Shown: positions 1-10,352 of the stretch, one piece after another
Position numbering within the stretch: the first letter of the stretch is position 1
Layout of the letters: every line of letters begins with the position of its first letter
Assembly (NCBI RefSeq): GCF_008831285.2
Contig: NC_045138.2
Coordinates: 24,151,934 to 24,215,933, forward strand
Reading direction: 5' to 3'
DNA from: Nymphaea colorata
Taxonomy: Eukaryota; Streptophyta; Magnoliopsida; Nymphaeales; Nymphaeaceae
Length of the DNA: 64,000 bases
The notes under the pieces: model-generated
What the model was told of the DNA's origin: nothing
Seen by the model: the letters and a program-made list of their open reading frames with translations, nothing else
Database searches by the model: none
Translations under genes and position numbers: made by a program

Positions 1-1081
1 CTTCCTGGCAAGTGCACAGGTCCATCAATTCCCTTTGCTCGAAACGTATGAGTACTAGTGAGACCCACTCTCCAGGGACAGCCAAACTGCCAGTGGGCGC
101 CATCCCACCTGCCGGAAGCAGGCCGCTCGCTTCCGTCTTCCCACAGCAGCTCTGCACACGCCATGCCATCAACCAGTTCTTTCCGGCATAAAAGATTCTC
201 AGGTCTAATCCAACTTGAATTACCAGAGTATATGGTGGATGACGATTGTTTCTTTTCTCTGTCAGCTGCTTGCCGGGGCCGCGAACACAATTACCGGCAC
301 TCTCGCTATAAAGCTAAATGGAATGAGGCCTTCCCCAGCACTCTCATGCCCGACGATTGACGATTGTTTCGTTTCTCTTCCCATCCCCTACTCTGACATC
401 AGGTACTCATGTCCATCCATTGAGGGGTTTCCAAGAAAGAAAAACATTGTTGGTTATCTTCATCACCCCTTTAGCAAATGATGCTTCTATTGTCGGTGGT
501 GTCAGCTCTGAGCGTACTTTCTTGCCACGCAAACAAGCCCAGGAAATTCCCTTCTCAACCTCAAACCTCACTACCATCCTTAAGATGTTCTCCACTGAAT
601 TCCACTCTGCATCTCTTACCAGGCAAACACTTGTTGATTGCGAGAAACCTGCAGTTAAAGGAGAACTCGAGTACCATGTAACGTCACTGGAATCCATGAT
701 CGATTTTGTTGTCGTGGAGTTCGGAACTAGTGAAATTCATGTGGCGATCACTTCTGTTGTTAATAGAGAGGAGGAGTTGAAGGCCAGGACTTACAGAGCA
801 GGGGCTGGTGCTAGTGAGGGGAGGGTGATGTCCCATAAAATGATGACTTGCCACAATATGATGTTTCCTTATGTTGTGTTCTACCACAATTTGGCAGGAG
901 CAAGGGCATACATGGCTCCGTTGGTTTCTGATAATGGTAACCGAGTGAATGCCATTGCTATGTGCCATTTTGATACATCAAGCGAGAATTCTGGGCATGC
1001 CAGCTACCGGTTGCTGGTGTGAAACCAGGAACTGTTCCCATTTGCCACTTCATTCTAAAGGATCTCGCCAGCGTCCCCAAC
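1..1081 (+). pseudogene. BURP-domain gene, 5' truncated by window edge and broken (copy A)
   Basis: This matches the BURP gene at 15,788-17,098. Bases 1-7 are the end of exon 1, followed by GC instead of the GT donor. Exon 2 starts at 265 (LLAGAA) but has lost one base near 312, so the YWNEVFP motif is out of frame. A deletion of about 230 bp joins intron 2 to the BURP exon near 460, removing the usual NLAPLYFL segment. The remaining BURP frame runs to a premature stop at 1020-1022, where one G is missing before the GVKPGTVPICHF segment. The second CH pair has lost its Cys codon (FYHN instead of FYCHN). Several independent lesions make this a clear pseudogene. The promoter lies outside the window. 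Confidence 0.85.
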
Positions 1082-2296
1082 TACTACTTCCTTGTACGTA
1101 CATGAGCAGGCCGCCTACAGCTATTCAAATTACTCTTTTGAATGAACTGATAATAAATAAAACAGCATCAGTTAATTACTTGCCTTATTTCCTTATGAGT
1201 TTATCACTTATTGGCGCCATTGAATCCTGATCAGCTCACAACTCTAGGTCATGGTAATGTCTATTACATTGATATTGGCCGTCACATGATCAAATTGCTG
1301 AATCAGGAGAACTAAAATTAAGAGAAATATTTATAACTTGGTCCGGCGAACAAGAAAAACCAAGTTTTGCAATTAATGGAACTCTAAGATCTTGACACTT
1401 TGCACCTTATACGTGCATGGGTCATGCCACTCCTCGGAGATGAACTTTATGGAATGGGAAAATTACTCAAGCTACCCTACTCAAATCCTTAAATTCCTCA
1501 CAGAGGCTAGAGAGAGAGAGAGAAAAAAAAAAGAGGAGGGACAGAGATGTTCCATAATTAAATATTTCTTTGAAGTAATGAAACAATGAACTAGAATTAC
1601 GGTAGACAGACAAGACAAAGAAACCTGCAAGGACACTATGGGAGGGAGCTAAGAGGTGATTGATCGAGTTCGGAATCACCCCTTGATTTTTAGGATGAAA
1701 TATGAAACCTATTATTTGAAAAATTACAAAAAGGCCTAATTTCAACAAAATAATTTACAAAAGTTTCATTAATGAAAAGCATTAAAATGTACTCAGAAAC
1801 CCATATATAAAAGTTAATTTCTTCTGAGAAAATCACACATGATATTTTGAGCAATACAAACAAGTGTTAGGGATGAGTACTTACCCAGATAACAAAAACA
1901 GAAGGATGGTGAAGAGCCAGCAAATGCCTGTCTCTCGAGGACCTGAGACAGCGAGATAGAGGAGGAATCACAGCATTAATGGTGCCAGAGAGTGCGCCAC
2001 GGTCCTTTTCCCCGTCCTGTAGAGTTTTGCTCTTTTTCCTACTACTACAAAAAAAGAGGTTTTATTATTGAGTGAAAAACGTTATTGAAAATAAGCAAAC
2101 GTCCGTAAAGGTCATACTGATGTTTTCTTACGTTCGTTCTTTTTACCGCCATGATGTTTGCATGAGGAAAATATCTGTTTACGCACGGTGAATGGGATGA
2201 GACCTATACCGGTGAAGTTTTCACCGCTGTAGGTTGTCTGAGGTTAACCACCCTTCCAATGAAGAAGTTCTTGTATTTGGCAGCTGGCTGGCTGAG

Positions 2297-2356
<60 letters not shown>

Positions 2357-4400
2357 TGAAAAAGAAAATCACAACAAAATTAAATATCCATAGCTGGAAC
2401 GACATTTGGTGTCTTCTTTTACAACATAATCGAAAACGCTTGTGTTGTGACTACAGGGTTGTATGAGCAAAAATTATTGTTGTACATGACTTGGCTTTTT
2501 TCGTTTTGAATTTGGCAGAAGAAGGCATGGCCCGAACTAAATTTTCATGGGAGTAACAATACAATCTAAAAGACTTTCGACACACTCCCTAAGATATGCC
2601 ATATAGTTTGACTCGCTAAATGGCTGCGATAGAATCTAACAGTGGAGAGGCATACCAGTTTTCCATACCATAATAATAAATCTACCACTGTGTGTTAAAG
2701 CGTGAGATTGACGGCGATAGCGACAAGTTTTTACCAGTTGTGTACAAACTTGATTAGATGAAAATAAAGTTTCCAATGAGTCATGGAAAATTTGGTTGAA
2801 TTGCTTTGTTGGTGACATATCCAAAACCATGTTTTTTTAAACACATAATACTACCAATATGCGCTAATGCTTTTCAACCTGTATGACAGACTTTAAACAA
2901 AATTTATATTAAAAATTCAGAAGTAATTTTTTTTATATAATTCCTTCCTATTATATATATATATATGCTGACCAATTTGGGGTAATTAGGCCTCCCCGTC
3001 ATGGCAGTAAGGGGGCAGTATACATATGAAGTGCCCATACACATACAGGACAATATACAATGGCAGTATTTATTGAGTTTATGTTCAGTATGATCATTTG
3101 TATATATGTCATTGCGTACCTTGAGTTGCAGTATCATTGCTTACCTTCTGCGTCGTGGACTGTTTTATTCTAGGTCGTCTTCTTCGTCACGGATTGACTG
3201 TTTCAACCATTGTATGCAAATGTGCAATGATAATAGTAACATTCATTGAAGCCATTCTGTCCCGTCTTGCAAACTGAGATGCGTGTCTAAAGGAGATGGT
3301 GTGGCACCGTCTTCCAGGAGTCGGTCTCTACCAAATAGCTTGCACTGAAAGTAAGAGCTTGGAAAAAATTAATAAGAAACGAAAAGGGAAAAAATGAACA
3401 ATGCATTCAATATAGGTCTCATAAGAGTTACATAATAAATGCTAGTGGTTTAGTATACCTAGTGCAAGATATGCGTTTGGTAACATGAATGCTTTTTTAT
3501 TTGAAAGGTAAACACATGCTTGGAACACTGCGTTCCAAGAACACAGCTTTTCCTATTACCAAACCCCAAATTGTTGTGCTTAAAAGCTATGTTCCTTAGC
3601 CCGTTTAATGAACCAATAAACTTATGCCATTTATGAATGAATAATCTTCCTAAATACGAATGAACAAAAGTATCAAAGTTCAAAAATTCAACAAGAGGAA
3701 AATTGGGTCACAGGTATTAGACCCGGTCTCGAGAACATTTCAAGCTATTGGGTGTTCACGGGACAACTGCTAGAGAAAAGTCACTGTATGCAGTCGAAGA
3801 TGAATTCCCTTGACACGTCAGGAAGATGACTACTCGACGTAAACGGTTCGGGTCAGATTCACCATGTACTGAACATTATTGGACCTGACTTCAATTAACT
3901 GGACTCGAAATGACCATGTTTTTTCTTCTTTTTTTTTCAAAAAAAAAAAAAAAACTGAATTGGGGACCTAATTTTTACATAACCAACATTTTCTCCTCTG
4001 AACTTTCTCAGTAATAGTGAAAGTTCATGGATCAAATAAAATTTTAGTTATGTCGTTAACACAAGAAGCTGTGTTCTGATCAGATGGACACTTTAGTCAT
4101 CTTTCAGGGGCATTTCTTTTTTTTACCATTCTACTCTAACCGTTATGCGAGGGTCTTTCATTTTATACAAGAGGACATTTTGGTCATTTTGAGCCCCTAA
4201 CACACGGTCCGGTTTAGGAGTCATACGTGAAAACTGCTCAAAAAAAAAAAAAAAAGATTATGCTAAATAAACACACAAGGGAATATCTTCATTTCAGGTG
4301 TAGAACAGTGAGATTGTTCGTATAAATGGCTGGAATTTTGAGAAAGAAGCTTACATGACTGTCCAGTTGCCCATTTCCGGTCGGTCGATTGAATCTATTT
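1082..4400. other. Intergenic stretch, no gene recognised
   Basis: No convincing coding region is seen on either strand. It holds a GA-rich stretch near 1,508-1,540, a run of about 51 A at 2,299-2,349 and shorter A and T runs. Open frames here are short and have no recognisable domain. The start of the region, to about 1,130, is the 3' flank of the preceding BURP pseudogene. Confidence 0.6.
2299..2349 (+). repeat. Homopolymer A run of about 51 bases
   Basis: An uninterrupted A run is seen directly. It could be the poly(A) tail of an old retroposed sequence, but no LINE or SINE body was recognised upstream, and the length may be uncertain in assembly. Confidence 0.8.
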
Positions 4401-4433
4401 ACTGTTGCCATGCGACCGCTTAATTCTTGGTCA

Positions 4434-4530
4434 TATAAATATTAGGGCTTCAATGTCTTCCGTGTCCACCTTACCTCCGAATGGGTCAGCATTATCGATC
4501 AAACACGCACATACAGTTCTTCCTTATAAA
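4434..4530 (+). promoter_or_regulatory. Paired TATA-like boxes upstream of BURP gene B
   Basis: TATAAAT at 4,434-4,440 and TATAAAA at 4,525-4,531 lie 167 and 76 bases upstream of the ATG at 4,601. The same pair, with similar spacing and strongly similar surrounding sequence, precedes the BURP relic at 8,741. The proximal box is the more likely core promoter. Confidence 0.55.
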
Positions 4531-4600
4531 AGGCTGGAAGCAATACCATTTCCTTCACCGAACAGCAGAAACTTAAGTACTGGGTAGCTCGACGAACAGC

Positions 4601-6695
4601 ATGGCAGTTTTCTCCTCCTACATCATCTCAGCTTTTCTTGCAGTAAGCTACATTTGTTTTGTTTGATCTTTATTTTGCTTGATCATCTGTATTTTCTTCT
4701 TCAATGTCATTTGTTGCACGATTTCATTAAAAGATGGGAATTAATTTCCATCTCACTGTGATGACCTTTTGTTTTGGCAGCTTATAATTGGGACTGCAAG
4801 CTGCAGTTTATATTTGACGCCTGATGGTTATTGGAACAAGATGTTCCCAAGCACCCCCATGCCAATTGCCATTCGAGCACTCTTGTCCCCTCTCGGATAG
4901 GTATTGCACTACCAAATTATATATATATCGTTCTTAAGGTCCCCACCCGATGATTAAAAATCAATTAAAATCAGTCGCTGAAAGTGCCAATAGCAGTCGT
5001 AACACCACGATTATGATTAATAGCTACCGCCAAAACGTTGCTATTACCATGGTTTCCACGGCTATTACATAAATCCCAGTTCTTCGCTTAAACTGCTAGG
5101 AATGAAATTAGCCGTTGCCATTTTGAGAGTGTACCCCTCGTGATGTCTTTGTCGCAACTAAATTAGCCATCACCATTAACAACAATGACGGCAAAAAATT
5201 TAGACACTAGTGACAGATGTTTAGCAACAGTTCGTACAGTCATTTAACAGCAAGAATTAGTGACAGATCTGTCCGTCGGATAATATAATAATGGCATGGA
5301 AATTTCAGTCACCTAAGAAAACAATAAGCAAATATTGACGACGAATCCATCCAACACCAACGACAACGAACTATAGCATGAAGAAGGTTGCAGTCACGGA
5401 TTTGACCGTTGCTAAAAACTGTCATCGCTTTTTAGTACATAAGTACACATAGATAACTATTTTACATAAACAATAATTTTTTTATTTAGATAACAAAAGT
5501 ACACTATACAATAATAAATTACTAATTATCATCAACTAAACGATATACATGTTTGAAAAAGCCCTTCTACTACATTTCTATACTTAGTAGGGGTCTGCAA
5601 TTTCTGACATTTGTTCTTAAAGTCTCCATTGAATGGTTAAAAAACAATTAAATCATCAATCAACATTAATGCTCATCTGGCAATTGTTTCCCAACTAGTG
5701 TCATACTTTTCATTTAAGCATCGGGAACTTCCAAGAATTTGACATGTTTTAGCTCAATATATATGCACATCATTAGCCACTTCAGCTCTCTTGTTATTAC
5801 GCCTCATTTTACGGAAGAAGAAAAACCGGTTAATAGTAAACAGGATTAAGTGTCACATGTATGCTCCAATTTATGGTGCGCAAATAATATAATAAGGTTG
5901 ATTACTTAACCAGTCCTTTAATTTGCACTCACTGCAGGATTTGGTCGTCGTAGCCTCGAAGCTTGCGGTAATAAGTGGCCCAGGATGAGCAGTTACCCTA
6001 GCTCAAGCGCCATGAATTGCCCACCGAACCATGCACCTCTTTATTTCCAGAGGGAAGACCTGCAGCCTGGTAGCAAGATGAACGTCACCATGATGATCAC
6101 CCCCGTAGCTTCTAGTGGTGGTCGTTTCTTCCCCCGCCAGCGAGCTCAAGCAATTCCCTTCTCAACCTCCAATATCACTGCCATCCTCAAGATGTTCTCC
6201 ATCGAACCCGAATCCGACCGTGCATCTCTTACCAGGGAAACACTTGAGGATTGTGAGGCGGCTGCAATTAAAGAAGAAGTAAAGCATTGTGCAACATCAC
6301 TAGAGTCGATGATCGATTTCGTTGTTGCGGAGTTGGGAACAAGACAGATTCATGCGGTGGCCACTTCTGCTGTTAACAGAGAGGAGGCTGCGAAGGTCAG
6401 GAGTTACAGAGTAGGTGCTGGTGGTGGAAGGATGCTGTCCAATAAAGTCATGGCATGCCACAACACTGTGTTTCCTTTTGCTGTGTTCTACTGTCACAAT
6501 TTCGCTGGCACAAGGGTGTACATGGTTCCGTTGGTTGCTGAAGATGGTAGCCGAGTGAACGCCATTGCTTTGTGTCATTTCGATACATCAAACTGGAATC
6601 CCCAGCATGAGAGCTTCAGGGTGCTGGGTGTGAAGCCAGGAACTGTGCCCATTTGCCACTTTATTGTAGAGGGCCTTGCTTGGGTTCCCAACTGA
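4601..6695 (+). CDS. BURP-domain secreted protein gene B, possibly disabled at the exon 2 end
   Basis: Exon 1 is 4,601-4,642 (MAVFSSYIISAFLA, signal peptide), exon 2 begins at 4,781 (YWNKMFPSTPMP, the conserved short N-terminal segment) and exon 3 is 5,938-6,695. Exon 3 carries a complete BURP domain from APLYFQREDL to LAWVPN, with the exact spacing CHX10CHX25CHX25CH, starting at MACHNTVFPFAVFYCH. BURP proteins are plant-specific secreted or vacuolar proteins; the CH residues are the family signature. At the only plausible exon 2 donor (GT at 4,901) the preceding codon is TAG (4,898-4,900), and the phase does not fit exon 3, which needs one carried base. A GA donor two bases earlier would restore the frame but would be very unusual. 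Exon 3 itself is clean, so this is either a recently disabled gene or one with odd splicing. It has no W-x3-W segment, unlike its paralogs. Confidence 0.7.
4901..5937. other. Long intron 2 of BURP gene B
   Basis: At about 1,040 bp this intron is far longer than intron 2 in the neighbouring clean copies (about 90-170 bp in D, G, I and K). The middle (about 4,970-5,440) is full of short direct and inverted words such as CGTTGC, AGCAACG and GTTGCTA, which suggests an inserted element. No clear ends were identified. Confidence 0.45.
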
Positions 6696-7019
6696 TCTGC
6701 ATGCTACTAGTACGTATATGGGCTGGACCGTCGTCTCCAATTATATTTATTGAATGGTAAAATTGTCATTTTAACTATATGTACTAATGTTTTTTACTCA
6801 TCAGGTGTTTATTTCATTAAGCTAAGCAGTTGATTATAGTTATCAAATGTCAAATTTTTTGAACAGTCATCTGTAAAGTTATCTCTTTTCAATTTGTTCC
6901 TTAACACGTGTGCTACTATGCTGTTTATAAATATAATGAACTCCACAGTGGTGTTTGTTTATGTCAAGAATCAAGCTTAGGCAAAAGTCTCTTATTTTGT
7001 CCACTTTTAGGGTCTATAA

Positions 7020-7079
<60 letters not shown>

Positions 7080-8550
7080 GATTGAGTTGCACGAAAGTGA
7101 GTTTAAATCTCTTGTCGAATTTTAGCTATGAGATACCAGACAACAATTGTAAAATGTGGGTGTTAGTCCCATCTCTCAAACAACATCGATATTGATTTCC
7201 TTTAAAATTTAAGAACCATTTACAGAAAGCAACATAGGGATCGATCCAGCATTTAACAAATCGACGCCTTCTTATTGTTGTTTGTGATGATATTTGGACT
7301 TGATGATGTTGTCAGGTGGTTGTGGGATTCTGCAGCACAGCCACTACAACACCCAAGTCGCCTTCGTACTTTATCATGCTGATGGAAACTATTAAAATGG
7401 AAATGCTTGAATTACATAAGACGGAAACGAGGCAGAGTTGCCTGCGCCCCTCGGTGCACACAACATACATACACATACCAAACGATAACAAAGATAATTT
7501 TAAAATTGTTGAAAGAAATGTTTTTTTTTTAGTCTTTTAATTTTTTTATTACCTCTTTTATTTTTAGGAAGTTTATTTTCCTTATTTAAATGAAAGCATT
7601 TTCATATTTAATTGTACTGGGGCACTAAATTTGGTACACCAACGCAGGGTACCGTTAAAGTCTTGTAGAGTGGATACATGACTCATCCACTCCCGGTGGA
7701 GATACAAGGGGCCATGGCCACTTTACCCCCACTACCATCCGTCGAAAAATTGATCTAAAAGTTTAAAGTTAAAATGTATAATTGTGAATTTGTCAAAAAT
7801 ATTAAAATTAACATAAATTTAAATATTTAAAAATAATAGAAGGCTAATGCTTGCTACCTTTCACTAATTGGATTATAATTGGACTGCTGGTAGAAAAATC
7901 TTGTTTGCTTGTTATCCTTGAAGATAATTTGCAAAACTGCCCTCGTTTTCTAAGCAAACATGACCTGCCTGTTACACGAGACAATTTGCGTTGTGAAGTT
8001 TTTGTGAACTATTTTACGAAGTTGGCAGTTATTTATAGTCTTTTTGAAATGTTAGGTAGTTATTTATAATTTTGTGATAAATTCAGTGGTTAGTTATTCA
8101 TATCTCTCTCTCCCCCCCCTCTCTCTCTTTGAGATCAATGAACTATAGCCTATAAATAAGAATATTGAACAACGAAACGAAGGGGTAAAAAATGAGGGGA
8201 AAGATTGGTTTGCAACTACTAATAATCTTAGAAAAGGATGACGTACTAATCTAGAGCAGGACCTTTTCGCACAACTTGGGTCTTCATGCTTCATCCGGGA
8301 AATTACAGTATACACTTGAAGATGAAGAACAGAGGCCCCATTTCTCCGTCTCGCCCACAAGTCACACCCTGCCAGAAGCCAAGGGCTCATGCAGTTTCTG
8401 TATTTCCGTCTCTCCTTCTTCCTAATCCCCTTCACACGTCACGTCGGGATCCAATGTAAACGGTTCGGTCCATGATTGTCCACATTCTCGTTTCCAGTCG
8501 GTCGATTGAATCTGAGTCCATGATTTGCCTTGAAATCTATTATGTACTGT
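6696..8550. other. Intergenic stretch, no gene recognised
   Basis: AT-rich sequence with a perfect (TA)n tract at 7,023-7,076 and a CT-rich patch near 8,101-8,128. Short open frames have no recognisable domain. Confidence 0.55.
7023..7076 (+). repeat. (TA)27 microsatellite
   Basis: An uninterrupted TA dinucleotide run of 54 bases is seen directly. It is likely to vary in length between individuals. Confidence 0.9.
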
Positions 8551-8574
8551 TGTTATGCGACCGGTTCTTGGTCG

Positions 8575-8672
8575 TATAAATACCAGGGCTTCAACGTGTT
8601 CCGTGCCCGAGTTGCCTCCGAATCGGTCAATGGTATCGATCAAACACGCACACACAGTTCTTCTTTATAAAA
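8575..8672 (+). promoter_or_regulatory. Paired TATA-like boxes upstream of BURP relic C
   Basis: TATAAAT at 8,575-8,581 and TATAAAA at 8,666-8,672 match the pair upstream of gene B. The sequence between them is also similar, so the promoter was duplicated with the gene even though the gene body here is gone. Confidence 0.5.
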
Positions 8673-8740
8673 AGCAGGAAGCACTACCGCTCCCTTCACC
8701 GAACTGCGTAACTAAAGTACTGGGTAGGCCGATGAACAGT

Positions 8741-9130
8741 ATGGCAGTTTCCTTCTCCTCCATCATCTCAGCTTTTCTTGCAGTAAGCTACATTCGCTTG
8801 ATGTTTATTTCCTTTCACTGATCAATTTGTTGTTTTGTATTTTCATAAAGGATACGAGTTCAATTTTCCTTGTCACTGTGGTAAACTTTTGCTTTGGCAG
8901 ATTATAATTGGGGCTGCAAGCTGCAGTTTATCAGATTGTTTAGATATTTAATTCTACACGTTTAATCAAGCTTCATGCTCGACAGTTAGCAGTGAAAGAA
9001 AAACTAAAGCGCTGTGCAACGTCATTGGAATCCATTGATCGGTTCCGTTGTATCGCGCAATACAAAACCAGTGAGATTCCACTTCATTTGTTAACAGAGG
9101 AGAGGAGGTGAATGACAGGGGAGGAAGAGA
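8741..9130 (+). pseudogene. BURP gene relic C
   Basis: Exon 1 is intact at 8,741-8,782 (MAVSFSSIISAFLA followed by GTAAGC). Exon 2 begins normally at 8,901 (IIIGAASCSL) but runs into a stop at about 8,951 and lacks the YWN-FPSTPMP segment. From about 8,985 to 9,115 a decayed piece of BURP exon 3 follows directly (RCATSLES, TSEI, VNRGE-like fragments in shifted frames), and the CH region is absent. It is a deleted duplicate of gene B, with which it shares its upstream 180 bases. Confidence 0.8.
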
Positions 9131-10275
9131 CTAAGAGACCCTGTGGAACATATATCGGCTGATATAAGCATATATATTACTACGTCGGAATTCTGTAGGA
9201 GATAAAATCACAGAGGTCCAGGATAGCAAGGAAAAAGAGAGGGAAAGAGACAGGAAAGAATTGGAATCTGTTTAGCTTTTGGACTTTTCTTTACATTTCT
9301 TATAGTGGGCCACTACTCACCCGGCTTACACAGCAAAAATGGTTGGCTTCTGGCTTCGTGGTGGGATTTCATTTCCTTCTACATCCAACCATGGATGTTC
9401 TGTTAGCTGTAGAATCTACTAGTCTTAAACCGATCAAATTTCTCTGGATCAGAAGAAACTGAACACGAGGAATTTTCTGGTGGTTGACCGCCCGGAATCG
9501 CATTATTTAGCGGGGTCTTCACGTTGTCTGTGAAGTGGCTGGGCCTCCTCTGCTGATGAATGCCACGGTCCCATGCGCCCAAGAGGAAATTCGGCTGGTT
9601 ATCGTCTTTTTCCCTTTATTATACTTTCCACGTACATGGTTGACTTGACTACTTTTTTGCCAAGTAAAAGAAACTACAAAGGCACAAATTAATATGCGCA
9701 AGAGTAGTTTGTGACTGCAATATCTACAAGGGCCAATAATTGTTCCTTCCATCACTTCCCTTTAATTTCTCATTTACTTTTATCTTCACATACGTGCCCA
9801 TTTTATATTCTTTATTTGATTTGAAAATTTTAACATAAAAATGTGCTCTTCTATAGGCCAAACAATACGCATGGTTAGGCAGACCCGGCAAGTTTAGGAA
9901 CATACAGGTCGGGCTTTGAACCCCTGACCTTCTTATAACTTGAAGTTTCTGATAATCCAGAAACTTCACATTCAAACTCATCAAAGAAAACAACTCTCGC
10001 TAGTCGGCTTCTTGTTTTACCGTTGATGATGCAAACACATTTCCTTTTCTCCCTTGACAAAGTTGCAAAACATACGTGGGACCGCTGCTGGAAAAATGGC
10101 TGCCCACTAACTTAACGTAGCGATCGGAGTACAAAATTTTAGGCAGCTACATGGAAATATAGAATGGAAATGAAGTTTCCAGGAACTTCAGACCTAGAAT
10201 ATGTGGAATGTAAAGGAATGGACAAAGTTGTTTTCTAGGTATCTTCGTCGCGGACTGTGGACTTCCCAACATCTT
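9131..10275. other. Intergenic stretch, no gene recognised
   Basis: No domain or RNA gene is seen. The last part is the upstream region of RLK1. A short complementary pair (GAAGTTTC and GAAACTTC) near 9,940-9,970 is noted, but it is short. Confidence 0.5.
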
Positions 10276-10282
10276 TATATGC
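10276..10282 (+). promoter_or_regulatory. TATA-like box of RLK1
   Basis: TATATG lies within CTTTATATGCC, 77 bases upstream of the ATG at 10,353, a normal distance for a plant core promoter. There is no other support. Confidence 0.35.
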
Positions 10283-10352
10283 CATTAACATGCACCACTA
10301 GTGAATCCACACGAACGCCTAATTTCTCAGTTGCAACAGAAACAATAGCACC

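Noticed and set aside
2040-2260. Possible CACTA-type end (ACTACTACAAAAAAAGAGG)
   Set aside because: No matching second end or target duplication could be found by reading.
7023-7195. Open frame containing a repeated Tyr-Ile run
   Set aside because: It is only the (TA)n microsatellite read in frame.
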